Shown here: positions 26,892 to 39,420 of the stretch, one piece after another
Layout of the letters: each line of letters begins with the position of its first letter
Position numbering within the stretch: the first letter of the stretch is position 1
Source: Antennarius striatus
Lineage: Eukaryota > Chordata > Actinopteri > Lophiiformes > Antennariidae
Assembly (NCBI RefSeq): GCF_040054535.1
Contig: NC_090781.1
Span: 9,737,982-9,801,981, forward strand
Length of the DNA: 64,000 nt
Reading direction: 5' to 3'
The notes under the pieces: generated by a model
Database searches by the model: none
Told to the model about the DNA's origin: nothing
Seen by the model: the letters and a program-made list of their open reading frames with translations, nothing else
Program-made: the position numbers and the translations under genes

Positions 26892-29800
26892 ATGTCTTTG
26901 TTCTACTGGATCTCCATTCTCTGGGCCCCCTCAGCCCCATCCTTGTTATTTTTGGTTCTTCTGGGCAGACATTCTGGGCTACAGGCAGGATTGCAGTGTG
27001 TTCAAACAATGACTTGTTCTAGGTGGGGTTCTCCCAGTAACCAGGGTCTGTTCCAGAATGGAGATGTAGTGATAGGTGGGCTCTTCTCTCTTCATTACCA
27101 ACCACCAGAGTTGGATCATAAGTTCACAGAGCGGCCATACTACAAAGCTTGCACTGGGTAAAATTCTTTCTTGTTTTATTTATTGTAAAATAAATTTGAG
27201 ATATAGAATAAAAACCTTAGGAATGGTGAATTTCATGAAATAATCATTTTTTTCCACCCTATTTCTTTGTCATCTCAGTTTAGAACATACTCCATTGCAA
27301 TATATATATGCTATGATGTTTGCGGTGGAAGAAATCAATAATAGTACCGTGTTGCTACCAGGTGTGAAGCTTGGGTACCATATTTTTGATAGCTGTGGCC
27401 GACCGCCATGGGCTATACAGGCAGCATTGTCACTGATTGGAGGACATAGTACCAGATGTAAATCAACAGACCCTCTAGGCTCTTTTGCTGGGTTTACTGA
27501 AGAAAGACGAGGTGATTTGTTGTAGAACTGTAACACTGTCAATATAAATAGTTATGCCAAAATAAATGCAAACTTGCAAAAAAAAAATGTAAAAAAAATA
27601 AAAGATGTATTGTTCCTTGGACATTTTTTTTAAACTTAATTTAATATTTTATCACTCCATTAGGTATTCCTTTAATCATCGGCGGTGCCTCATCTGTGAC
27701 AAGCCAGATACTCTCCAGAATCTTGGAGCCGCTCTCTGTCCCTTTAGTGAGTTTAATTTGAAACACTATACTGGTACTTGTACATGCTTCAATGTAAAAA
27801 AAATAAATAAATAAATCATTCTTAACAGAGCGGCCATACTACAAACAGTTAAAATTTCCTGTTTGGATTTCAATAAGAAATGTCTGGATGATCCTCATGT
27901 TTTGTTAAAGAAACAGTTTGTTTCAGTGAAATTACCTGATGATTTACTTATCTTTCAGATTAGCTACCTGTCAAGCTGCCCCTGTTTAAGTGACAGGAAA
28001 CAATTTCCCAACTTCTTCAGAACCATCCCTAGTGATATTTACCAAGCCCGAGTCATGGCCCAACTTGTCATTCACTTCAATTGGACCTGGATTGGAGCAG
28101 TAGTAGCCAACAACAATTATGGTCATGTGGCAGTAAAGGTTTTTTTTTTTACTTCTTATGTACATTCCTGATAACTTTTTGTATTATTAAAACACTTCAC
28201 TCAATTCACCTAATATTGCTAATTTAGCACGTGTGTCAGATATTTCAGGAGGAAACTCAGGGGAAGGGTGTGTGTCTGGCATTTGTAGAGACTCTCCAGA
28301 GAGAAAACATTGTGAGTGATGCCAGACGGGCTGCACTAAAAATTCAGGCCTCCTCTGCAGAGGTGATTTTGATCTTTTCCTGGTATACTGATGTGAGGGA
28401 ACTCTTCCTACAATTGGACAATATAAATGTGAGCTATCTAAATAAAGAAAATTAAAATCAGATGATAGATTTCATTCTAAACATTGTTTCTTTAAAAAAT
28501 ATTTCTGAATTCATCATTAACTTGTTGTTCTTGCCTTCAAAAGGTGACTGACAGACAGTTTCTAGCAAGTGAGGCTTGGAGCACAAGTGGTAATCTCCTC
28601 CAAAATGTTGTTTCGTCAAAAGTGGCAAATGGTGTTCTTGGTGTTGCCATTCGCAGCTCACCTATACCTGGATTTGAAGACTATCTCACAAGTTTAAACC
28701 CATCTCATCAACCTGATAATGAATTCTTAAAAGAATTCTGGAAAAACAAATTTGGTTGCAGCCCTGAGGTCACATCTCTTCTTTCACGCGCCTCTTCGGA
28801 TTCAACACCTCCAAAAGAGTTGATTCAAAGTGGTTCTCATTCACCCTGCAGTGGGGCAGAATCCCTGAAGGAAATGCAGCTTGCATTTACTGACACTTCT
28901 CAGCTAAGGGTGACATATAATGTCTATCTTGCTGTTTATGCAGCAGCCCACGCCCTTCACAGCCTTCTCTACTGCCCCAATACAGATCGACCCGCTAAAA
29001 ATGGAAGCTCCCCTTGCTCATCTCCAAATCACATCAAACCTAAAGAGGTATACAGTATTTTAAATGCCTTCCCCTGAATAACCTTTGCTTTTAAAATTGA
29101 ACACAATATTTTAAATTACAGTTGTCACAAACATGTTATCAGACATGCTCTGCCAGTTTCAGTAAGTGATGTTGAAACCATTTATGCTTTCAGCTGTTGC
29201 AACACATCAACAACTTAAAGTTCACCACAACAAAGGGTGAAGTATTTTACTTCCAAGGAGCTGATATACAAGCAAAGTATGACCTTGTCAACTGGCAGAA
29301 CATTTCTGAGGGTCTACTGAAACTTGTTCTAGTTGGTCATGTCAATGGGTTTGATCTCAACCTTAATGAGTCAGCGATTCAGTGGAATACTGGATCCAAT
29401 CAGGTCTGGAATGAGAAATTGATAGTGATTCAGATCATTGACAAATGTACTTATTAAAGGCATTCAGTATGAAAATAGTTACTTTTTCCTTGAGGACACA
29501 GTTTGCTTAATTTTTAGGTGCCAGTTTCAGTATGTAGTGAGAGCTGCCCTCCAGGTACCAGGAAGGCCAACAGGAAAGGAGAACCTCTATGCTGCTTTGA
29601 CTGTATACCATGTGCTAAAGGGGAGATTAGCAATAAATCTGGTAAGGTTTTACAAAAGCAAAACGTTATACTGTTATTTTCTCTAGATTCTTGCACTTTT
29701 TTTATTTGTTGTTTTGCATCTCCCCTGTTCCTCCTTCAGATTCCCTTCACTGTGAACGTTGTCCATCAGAGTTCTGGCCCAATGTTGACAAAACTGCCTG

Positions 29801-30887
29801 TATCCTTCGTCAGCTGGACTTCCTTGCCTTTAATGAAACCTTGGGCATTACTCTGACTACAGCTGCTGTTTCTGGATACGTGGTCACAACAATTGTGTTT
29901 GTGGTGTTTCTTTATTATCGTCAGACACCTATGGTGGGTAACTACAATAATACATTCAAAAGTGTATAACTTTAAATTATACTGTTACATACAATGTAGA
30001 ATTTTCCATGTGAAGAAGACTACTGCACCATCAAACCAAATATTAATTACATATGCATGTCAATTTGGCTCTTCATGTTCCCTTTTATCCATGATTTTTG
30101 ATTTGCAGGTTCGAGCCAACAATTCAGAATTGAGCTTTTTGCTTCTTCTTTCACTGAAGCTCTGCTTCCTGTGCTCATTGGTGTTCATTGGTCGTCCATC
30201 AGTCTGGTCTTGTCGCTTCCAGCAGGCAGCCTTTGGGATCAGCTTTGTCCTTTGTGTTTCATGTCTTCAGGTGAAGACCATAGTTGTTCTGGCAGCTTTC
30301 CGTTCAGCTCGGCCTGGTGCTGGAGCATTGATTAGATGGTTTGGTCCAGCACAACAGAGAGCAAGTGTCTTCATTCTCACCTTTATACAGGTAATCCAAA
30401 GGTGCTTTTAAAATCTGTAAACTGTTGAATTAAATAACTTGAATTACATTTAATTTTTACTCAGGTTATCATCTGTGCCATATGGCTGTCCCTCAGCCCA
30501 CCAGTGCCTGAACATGATCTGAGTTTCCAAGGGTCAAAGGTTACCGTGAAATGTGCCATGGCCTCTGTGGTGGGCTTCTCTGTACTCCTTGGTTACATTG
30601 TTCTGCTGGCTTGCACCTGTCTCCTTTTGGCGTTCCTTGCTCGGAATCTCCCTGACAACTTCAATGAGGCCAAACTGATCACCTTCAGCATGTTTATATT
30701 CTGTGCTGTCTGGGTGGCTTTTATCCCTGCTTACATTAGCTCTCCGGGCAAGTATGTTGTAGCTGTTGAAATATTTGCAATCCTGTTCTCTAGCTATGGT
30801 TTACTGGTCTGTATTTTTGTGCCTAAATGTTTCATCATTCTTTTGAGGCCCGAAAGAAACACCAAGAAACACTTGATGGCCAAATAG
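26892..30887 (+). CDS. OlfC/V2R-like family C receptor, gene C, predicted intact (895 aa)
   Basis: Same receptor family and 11-exon plan as gene B. Exons: 26892-27157, 27279-27511, 27664-27746, 27959-28138, 28240-28428, 28544-29047, 29194-29403, 29518-29641, 29740-29933, 30109-30390, 30465-30887. All are GT-AG with consistent phases, and the 2688 nt are open to a TAG. The ATG at 26892 (MSLFYW) matches the gene B start; an in-frame ATG at 26862 would add ten residues. The Venus-flytrap domain spans about 30-500, the cysteine linker 556-605, and the 7TM region about 628-885 with the LPDNFNEAK and [13 protein letters not shown] signatures. Its 189-bp fifth exon and the first part of the next are nearly identical to gene B, while other exons are clearly divergent. 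The next receptor, D, is convergent. Confidence 0.94.
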
Positions 30888-31074
30888 CAAAAATGTCAGT
30901 GTACACATTCTATTCAAACTATTCAATTCTATTCAAGTATGTTCAATATTAGCATACTGTTTGAGTTCCCTTAGATGTGATTCCTTTTCAGGCATCAAAG
31001 CTTTAATAGATTTACTCTAATGTAAATTGTGGGACTTGTTATTTTTTAATTTTGTTTGTCCAACCAATAACCCA

Positions 31075-31205
31075 TCATATCACATATCGTATCATATCAT
31101 ATCATATCATATCATAACATATCATATCATATATCATATCATATCATTATATATCATATATCACATCATATTATATCCTCCATAATATTATATCATATCA
31201 TATCA
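31075..31205. repeat. (ATATC)n-like pentanucleotide repeat
   Basis: Imperfect CATAT/ATATC repeats downstream of gene C, merging into a SINE tail piece. Confidence 0.85.
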
Positions 31206-31227
31206 TGTTTCTTAGATTACATTACAT

Positions 31228-31516
31228 TATGTTCTCCCATGTCTGCGTGGGTTCTGTCCGGGTTCTCCGCCTTCCTCCCACCTCCAAAATTATGCACTTC
31301 AGGTTAATGGCCGGTCCCAAATTGACCGTAGGAGTGTGTGTGTGAATGTTTGTCTGTCTTTGTGTGTGGCTCCAGGGCACACTTGCGTCATGCCCGGAGT
31401 GTTCCCCACCTCACGCCCTATGCCAGCTCCCCATGACCCGCTGCGGCGGACAAAGCGAAAGAAAATGGATGGATGGATGGATGGATGGATGGATGGATGG
31501 ATGGATGGATGGATGG
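31228..31516 (+). mobile_element. SINE family 1, 5'-truncated, ending in (GGAT)n
   Basis: Shares CTGCGTGGGTTCTGTCCGGG, CTTCCTCCCACCTCC and TTCAGGTTAATGG with the full copies and ends in about 12 GGAT units (31467-31516). The tRNA-like head is absent. Confidence 0.85.
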
Positions 31517-31859
31517 ATACCACAAGGTTTCTAAGTTTAACAGAGTAAAAAATATATCCATACACCTATCCCTTCAAAAGAATTCACCATCCACTACAAC
31601 AGGGCAGGCCAACTTTATTTTTTTTTCAGTTTTCAATTTTTAATTCAGGATATGTTTAACTGAGTGCACAGCTAGGTCTTTTACCTCACCATAAATGAAA
31701 GTCAACCCAGGCAAATACATTTCAAGCCTTTATGTTAGATTGAAGAACACACAAACCTCAGAATTAAAAAATAAAGTGCAAAAAGAGCTGATTTATCATT
31801 TTTCTTGTATTAATTAAAGACATCCCAGCCTAAAGAATTGAAGATTTACACTTCAGGTA
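31517..31859. other. no gene recognised
   Basis: AT-rich spacer between a SINE remnant and a LINE; nothing further seen. Confidence 0.5.
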
Positions 31860-34600
31860 AAAAAACATTAACACTCCCTGAGGCATCCAATGTTTTGCCC
31901 ATTCCAGAAGAAGTTTACAAGTTTGGTCTGAATCTGGGCTAAAAAACCTGATGGAGGGTCCATGCGGTGCCACAGGTTGTTGATTACAAAGACACGACCT
32001 CTGTAAGACGTTCCAGGAAGCGACCATTTCCATTTTTTAAGTTTCCCTTCTATTTCATCAATGATGCCCTCCCAGTTCTTCCTGGTTGTTGCCTCATTTC
32101 CAAGGTACACAATGAGATATTTAAGACCATCGGTCTTCCAACATAAGCTATGAGGAAGAACCAGGAGGCTGTCATGCCATTCATCAACAGCAAGGGCTTC
32201 ACTTTTGCTCCAGTTTACCCTTGCAGCAGTTAGAACGTTGAATAAATTAGTTAAAACCACTAAAACGTCAACATCCATCTGGTTTTTGATAAGAACAATA
32301 ACATCATTGGCACAGGCAAATAAAATAATACTCTCCTTAAAACCACGTAAAATCAAATTGTCAATGTATTTGCCGATTTTACAGAAGAAAGGTTCTAGGG
32401 AGAGTGCATAGAGCATCCTGGACAAAGCACAACCCTGCGGGATGCCCCGGTGCACCCTGAAAGGAACACACAAACTGTGTGTTCAGTATACTCTCAAAGT
32501 CACTGTACAACACCCGGATCTCGACAATAAAACCGGTGCTGAATCCAAACTTCTCCATTGTTTTCCAGAGGAAGTTGTGCTCAACACGGTCAAATGCCTT
32601 TTCCTGATCCAATGAAATGAGACCAGCATTTATACCCAATGAGCTGGAAACCTCCAAAATATCTCGAATTAGGTAGACATTGTCTACCATAGACCTGCCG
32701 GGCACACAGTAGGTATGATCCCAGTGTATTTTTTAAATTAAAAAAAAAATCAGTTTAATTTTATATAGTGATTATAATCCCCACAGGGAAATTAGTAGCA
32801 CACTCTAGTTAGTTCAAATCAAGTCATGCATATATATATATGTGTATAGTCCCTAAACACAAACACACACATGTGGCCTGTATGCATGCAGAGGAGGTAG
32901 AGTGGCAGGCAGCTCCTTTATTCGTGCCCCCCAAATGAGCAACTTGTAAGGGGGCCGGCGCCTTGCTCAGGGGTGCCTCGGCAGTGCTCTGGAGATGAGC
33001 TGACACCTCCCACTGTCAGCTCACCTCCGAGTGTTCTTTTTTGGGCAGGAGCGGGAATCGAACCGCCGATCTTTGAAGCATTGGATGACCCGCTCTACCG
33101 CGTGCTCTACCACTGAGCCACTGCCGCCCCAGGTGTATGACCTGCTCCATAGCTTCCCTCAGCCTGGCCAAAGCCTTGGACAGAACCTTGTAATCCCTGC
33201 AGAGCAGTGATACAGGGCGCCAGTTCTTTATATCCTGTAGGCAGGAGGGCTATGACAGCCCTCCGGCAGGACAGCGTCACAGCGTAAGAGGCCAGACTTT
33301 CATTAAACACCTCCAGCACATCATCCAGCTAGATTGTCCCAGAAGGCTGTGTAGAACTCCACTGTCATACCATCAATGCCAGGAGACCCACTGTCCCTGC
33401 AGTGTGGAGTTCCTCCAACGGTCAAGCTGTGAGTTCATCTCCATAGAGATTTGAGACAGCTCTGCACAGAACTCCTCCAACAGTAGCTGGTCCTCCACGT
33501 ACTCACTGCTGTACAAGAGTGAATAAAAACCCACTGCTCACCTTCTAATCTGTCCAGGATCAGTCAGCTCCTGCCCCGTGTCAGACAGCAGGGAGTGGAT
33601 CACATTGGTCTGTCCATGCATGTTCTCCAGGCCGAAGAAGAAGCTAGAGGGAGCATCCATCTCTACGATGTTCTGAACCCTGGATCGGACCAGTGCACCC
33701 TGTACTTTAGTATCTAATAGGTTGGCTAAAGTCATTTTTTTGGACTGAGGATTTCAATATACCTCTGATTTCCTGTGGAAGTGCTTGTCTCCGCAATTAA
33801 CTCGACGATCTCAGCCTCCAGGTCTTTCATGGATTTGCAGCTGTCACGTGTAACATTGAGAGTATACTGCGGACATAGGAGTTTTATCTCCATTTCGCCA
33901 TAGTCCCACCACTACCTAAGAGAAGTAAAATCAGCTTTCCTAAGTTAAAAATTGCTCCAAAAATAACATAAAACTTCACTAAAGCCTCTGTTTAAAGCTA
34001 AAACTGAATTAAAATGCCAGTATGCACTCCTAGGTAAATTATTTTTTATCACAACGTGACATAAAAACAAAGGATGATCAATACAAACAGCTGACATTAT
34101 TTTAAAATCCCTAAAAACATTGAAATGGTGTGTAAAACAATGAAGTCGATCCAGCCTGGCTAAAGATACCCTGCCCTTTGCCAAGTGAAACCAAGTATAC
34201 TGTCTGCAGTCTGCATGCATCCTCCTCCACACATCCACCAGGCCATGAGAAAAGACTAGCTGTTTCAGAATGTGTTGGGACGCTGGGTGAGGCTTTGCAT
34301 GATTACGGTCTAAAACCCCGTCCTCAGTACAGTTAAAATCCCCACCCATAAAAAATCCTCCGAGCCACAGCAATCCAGTCTAGCTTGTATTTTTTCTGGA
34401 AAGCTCTTCTTCTCTGCACCATTTGTTGGAGCATGGATATTCATAAAAACCAAGGTGCGGTGCTCAAAATGTGCCTTTGCTAAAAGACCCCTTCCCTTTA
34501 CGTATGGGGATTGGTCAGCTTGGGGGGGGGGGTCAGAGGGGCAAGGGGTGCAGAGAGGGAGTTGAGAGCTATGCCCCATTAAAACAGAGCATTAAGGGGC
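31860..34600 (-). mobile_element. L1/Tx1-like LINE, degenerate, 5'-truncated
   Basis: Minus-strand pieces in order are: an endonuclease part (33945-34580: GDFNCTEDGVLDR, RLDR-H); a linker (33538-33735: GFYSLLYS-type sequence follows); an RT entry region (33107-33319: SCRRAVIALLP); RT core (32379-32705: AGLISLDQEKAFDRVEH); and RT 3' part (31868-32473: GIPQGCALS, KKWKWSLPGTSYRGRVFVINNL). The YADD-type box reads CANDV, so it is inactive. Multiple frameshifts. A family 2 SINE interrupts it at 32755-33130. Confidence 0.85.
32755..33130 (-). mobile_element. SINE family 2, full-length, nested in the LINE
   Basis: Minus-strand head GGGGCGGCAGTGGCTCAGTG, B-box-like GGTTCGATTCC, body GAGCACTGCCGAGG ... 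GCAAGGCGCCGG, and tail AATTTCCCTGTGGGGATT with A-rich end near 32740. It splits the LINE RT frame between SCRRAV and the AFDRVEH segment, so it is younger than the LINE. Confidence 0.85.
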
Positions 34601-35059
34601 ACAGGAGAATTTATTGATTGACGTTGAGGACCACAGATCACTTTGGGGCAAGACATTTCAAATAGTGTAGTTGGACATCTGGCAGCTAAATGACATGAAT
34701 TTAAAAAAGCATAATATGGGATCTTTATTTTAAATCATTTTATCAGTAGCAATTGTCATATCCAAAATGACATTGCAGTTAAAAGCAGACATGACAAAAT
34801 GAGCACCAACCCCTCCCCTTGTAATGCCCCTGTTTTGGCAAAACATTTCAACATCCGTTTTTGAAAACATCCATTTTCAGTTTTTTGAGAGCGCATGCCA
34901 AAGTGAAGATTAGATGATGTAAAGCCCGGAGATAGAAAGAGCATAGTACTAATTTTTATTAATAGTAGGAAAATGCAAGATCTCTGTAGGTGCACAAGGC
35001 CAATACAGGTGGACATTTGTGAATCCAAAAAACAGAATATTTTTGAGAGAAGTTGAAAG

Positions 35060-35170
35060 TATGCGGGAAGTACAGTGGCACAGTGGTTACGCTGCCACCT
35101 CACAAAAAGAGGGTTCCAGACTCAATCCTGTTCTTCGCAGAGTTTCTATGTTCTCTTCATGTCTGCATGG
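35060..35170 (+). mobile_element. SINE family 1 head fragment, decayed
   Basis: ACAGTGGCACAGTGGTTACGCTGCC followed by a diverged B-box and ATGTCTGCATGGGT resemble the family 1 head. The remainder is absent. Confidence 0.5.
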
Positions 35171-35309
35171 GTGTTAAAAATGGAAAATATAAACACCCAT
35201 GCACTGAGCACTGAAACATAAACTTTGTTTGAGCTAAAGGTTTGAACAATTTCTAAAATTTGTCGCAATTTCTGTCATTTTTGCAAGAAACAGATTCAGA
35301 GCCGACATT

Positions 35310-36140
35310 CCTGATTAAACAGGGGAGCGTTGGCTGAGTCGAAAGATTCTCAATAGAGTTTTTGAGCTGCACAGGGAAATTTGTCAGTCTATGGACAGTA
35401 AAGGGAAAGACTCCTCTGTCTTGCAGAATGAGAAGTAAAAATATGAGTTGGCGTTTTTGGCTGGCACATCAGCTCATCTGAAAGTCTTGAACCTTCAGCT
35501 CCAGGGACGCAACCACATGACCACTGAAATTTATGATGCAGTGAAAGCATTTGAAGTTAAGCTGCTCTTATAGGAGACACAAATGCACCAGTGCAACTTG
35601 CCTCACTTTCCCTGACGCATGGTGATACTGAACCAAGTTGGTGCAACGATTTTGTGTAATGCACTTTGTTGATACAGTGAGCACAATGCTCACTGAGTTC
35701 TCACGGCACTTTGCAGACTTTCAAGAACAAAAAGGAAATTTGACCTGGTTTGCAACCCATTTGCTGTCAATGGAAACTGCATATGAACAGCTTCAGATGG
35801 AGCTGATAGGACTTCAGTGTAATTAGACACTAAAGACAAAGTATGACACTGTAGGCCCCACAGTTTATCCACTCAATTCCTGAAGCAATGCCTCAGCTCT
35901 ATCTCCATGCAGCTCGGATCTTGTGCATGTTTGGTACCACATACCTGTGTGAGAAGCTGTTCACAGTGATGAAGATGAACAACACAGCACACAGGAGTTG
36001 TCTCACTGATGAACGCCTGCAGTCCATCCACAAAACGGAACCATGGACCAAACGAAATTGAACTTGTTGCCAAGAAGAGCTGCAGTCCAGCTATGATAAA
36101 ACAACTGAAGTGCAAAGAAGACTGAATGTTTTGATTCTTT
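35310..36140 (+). mobile_element. hAT-like transposase remnant (ZBED/GTF2IRD2-type)
   Basis: Broken plus-strand frames carry the segment order of domesticated-looking hAT transposases. About 35440-35570 reads ELAFLAGTSAHLKVLNLQLQG. About 35690-35850 reads FSRHFADFQEQK followed by LQMELIGLQCN. About 35930-36050 has the hAT dimerisation end EKLFTVMKMNNTAHRS with LTDERLQSI. Stops and frame changes separate the blocks. Two shorter relatives lie near 43.7-44.1 kb and 49.9-50.3 kb on the minus strand. Confidence 0.75.
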
Positions 36141-36518
36141 ATTTCACTTTTGTTGAAAAGCATAATTTTAATTTGATTTTATTAAGATATTTATTAATTT
36201 CTCATGTTTCTTGCAGCATGTTCATAGTTATAACTTTATTAGAGATGTTTTACAGCAAAGTATTTTAAGTTATATAACGTTTAAGTTAATTTATTGTGAA
36301 TTAATATTCCTGTTTTTTTAAATTTCTATTCATGTTCAAAAAAATGTACTTTTAGTGTGTTCACTAAATGGGTATCTGTTTGATTTGCTGTAGGACCCAA
36401 ATGCGCAGACGTCAGGTAAAAGGAAAAAAGAGATTTATTTGACAACAAATGTGATGAGATGATGGAGATGATCAGGCTGAGCAGGTGGATCGGCAGGAAG
36501 GTCTGGACATTGGTGATT

Positions 36519-36524
36519 AGCAAC

Positions 36525-36596
<72 letters not shown>
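36519..36596. repeat. (GA)n microsatellite
   Basis: About 35 GA units inside a block that may be a non-autonomous element (see 6471-7329). Confidence 0.95.
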
Positions 36597-36598
<2 letters not shown>

Positions 36599-36999
36599 CA
36601 GCTGCAAATCCTGACAGTATCATGTTCCACCCTTGACCTAGAGTGCGCTTTGAGTTTTGGCCCCCGGTGCAAATGAGTTTGAAACCCCTTCTCTCGCTAA
36701 TATGATTCTCAAAGGGTTTCTTTTATAACTAATGCAATTATTAACTCCAACACCGAATACTTTGACAGCATCGCTCATCAACAAAAACTACACATATATA
36801 CTAATATGTCAAAAATAACAATGCAAACAGGAAGATAGTTGATGTGTACCAGATTTTTATGCATCTGTTGCCACAAGATGATTTATTACCTCATACAGCT
36901 ACGCACATGAAGAACAAACATATATATTCAATTGATACAGACGTTGACGCAGAGCCAAGGAAAGTTACACGAGTGTTTGCTCACATTAGATACAAAGAA

Positions 37000-39329
37000 T
37001 TATCTGGCCATCAAGTGTTTCTTAGTGTTTCTCTCAGGTCTCAATAGAATGATGAAACATTTTGGAGCAAAAATGCAGAGCAGTAAACCATAGCTAGAAG
37101 CCAGGATTGCAAATATTTCAACAGCAACGACATACTTCCCTGGAGAGCTAATGTAAGCAGGGACAAAGGTCACCCAGACAGCACAGAATATCAACATGCT
37201 AAAAGTGATCAGTTTGGCCTCATTGAAGTTGTCAGGTAGTTTCCTTGCAAGAAAGGCCAAAAAAAGGCAAGTACAGGCCAGCAAGCCAATGTAGCCAAGG
37301 ACCACAAAAAAACCCACCACAGAGGCCATAGCACACTTCAAGGTGACCTTTGACCCTTGGAAACCCAGATCACGTCCAGGCACTGGTGGGCTGAGGGACA
37401 GCCATACAGTGCAGATGATAACCTGAAGAAATTAACAGATTTAAATTTTAACTTTGAATCAATTAATATTGATTGTTGTTCAAACTATATTTAGAATGAA
37501 AGTACTGTAATAAAACTTAAGATAAAATTTAAATGAATTGTTTTCATACCTGTATAGACGTAAAGAGGCAGATACTTCCTCTCTGTACACCTGGACCAAA
37601 CCACTTCATCAGTGCTCCAGCACCAGGCCGAGCTGAGCGGAAAACAGCAAGAACAACTAGTGTTTTGACAAGGAGACAGGAAACACAAAGGACAAAGCTG
37701 ATCCCAAAAGCTGCCTGCTGAAAACGACAAGACCAGACTGATGGACGACCAATGAACACCAATGAGCACAAGAAGCAGAGCTTCAGTGAAAGAAGAAGCA
37801 AAAAGCTCAGTTCTGAATTGTTGGCTCGAACCTGTGAATCAGATTAAAAAACAAGATTTGCACATTTAAAGCATTTAATTATTTTGGAGGATATACTGAA
37901 CAAGAAAAAAAAAAAGTACAAAATAATCTCTCGTGTACTCCATGTGTATACCATAGGTGTCTGACGATAGTAAAGAAACACCACAAACACAGCTGTTGTC
38001 ACTACAGCTCCAGACACAGCAGCTGTAGTCAGAGTAATGCCCAAAGTTTCATTAAAGGAGAGAAAGTCCAGCTGACGAGGGATACAGGCAGTTTGGTCAA
38101 AATTGGACCAGAACTCAGCAGGACAACGCTCACAGTGAAGGGAACCTGGAAAAGTTAAGCGCAGGACAGGTAAAGAAAATTAAACACAAACAAGAACAAA
38201 ATTATGAGTTTGTTCTGTTTTATGGAGTTATTTTCTCACTGGAATTGTTGCTAATTTCTCCTTTAGCACATGGAATACAGTCATAGCAGCATAGAGGTTC
38301 TCCTTTCCTGTTGGCGCTCCTGGTACCTGGGGGGCAGCTCTCACTACATATTGAAACTGGTACCTGAACAAATAGTCAATTAATGTTGTTGGGGATTGAT
38401 TCTTTAAAATTAACCTTCAGATTACTGGTGATCTATTTACCTGATTGGATCCAGTGCTCCACTGAATTGCTGATTCATCGATGTCAAGATCTAACCCATC
38501 CACAAGACCAATCAAAATAAGATTAAGATGCCCTTTAGAGTCCATCTGCCAGTTGACAAGGTCATACTTTGCCGGAATGTCAGATCCTTGGAAGTAAAAC
38601 ATATCTCCTTGTGGTGTAGTGACATTCACTCGGTTCAAGTGCTGCAACAACTGAAAACATCATATTTTCAGAAGATATGTCTGAATAAAACTATTTTATA
38701 TGTATACAGTCTATAAAATATCAAGTATGTCATTGTATATCATCAAAACTTTTGGAAGCATCACTCTCACTGATAACATGACCCACTAACATTACTATTG
38801 ACCTCTATGGGTGTGATGTATTTTGGAGAGGAGCAAGTAGAGCTGTTTGTTCCAGAAGGCTGGTCTATACCAGGGCAGGAGAGAAGGCTGTGAAAGGCAT
38901 GGGCTGCAGCATAAACAGCAAGGTAGACATTAAATGCGATCCTTAGATGAGAGGTGTCAGTAAATGGATGCTGCACTCCTTTCAAAGACTCTGACCCACT
39001 GCAAGGTGGTAGATTTTTCTGAATTGAACTTTTGGCTTCAGATGAAATTGACATGTTTGACAGAAATGAAATGCATCCAAACTCATTTTCCCAGAATTCT
39101 CTTAAGAATTCATCATCTGGTCGATGAAGTGGGTGCAAACCTCTGAGATAATTTTCAAATCCATATATTGTTGAACTTTTAATGGCAACACCAACAACAC
39201 CATTTGCAACTTGAGAGATAGAAAGATCTTTCAGTAGATCATTACTTGTGCTCCAAGACTCACTGGCCAGAAATTGTCTGTCAGTCACCTACAGTAAGAC
39301 AAACAAATTAAAGTATGTACAATTAAAGC

Positions 39330-39420
<91 letters not shown>

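Noticed and set aside
36435-36623. Ser-Leu-rich minus-strand ORF
   Set aside because: Translation of the GA microsatellite.
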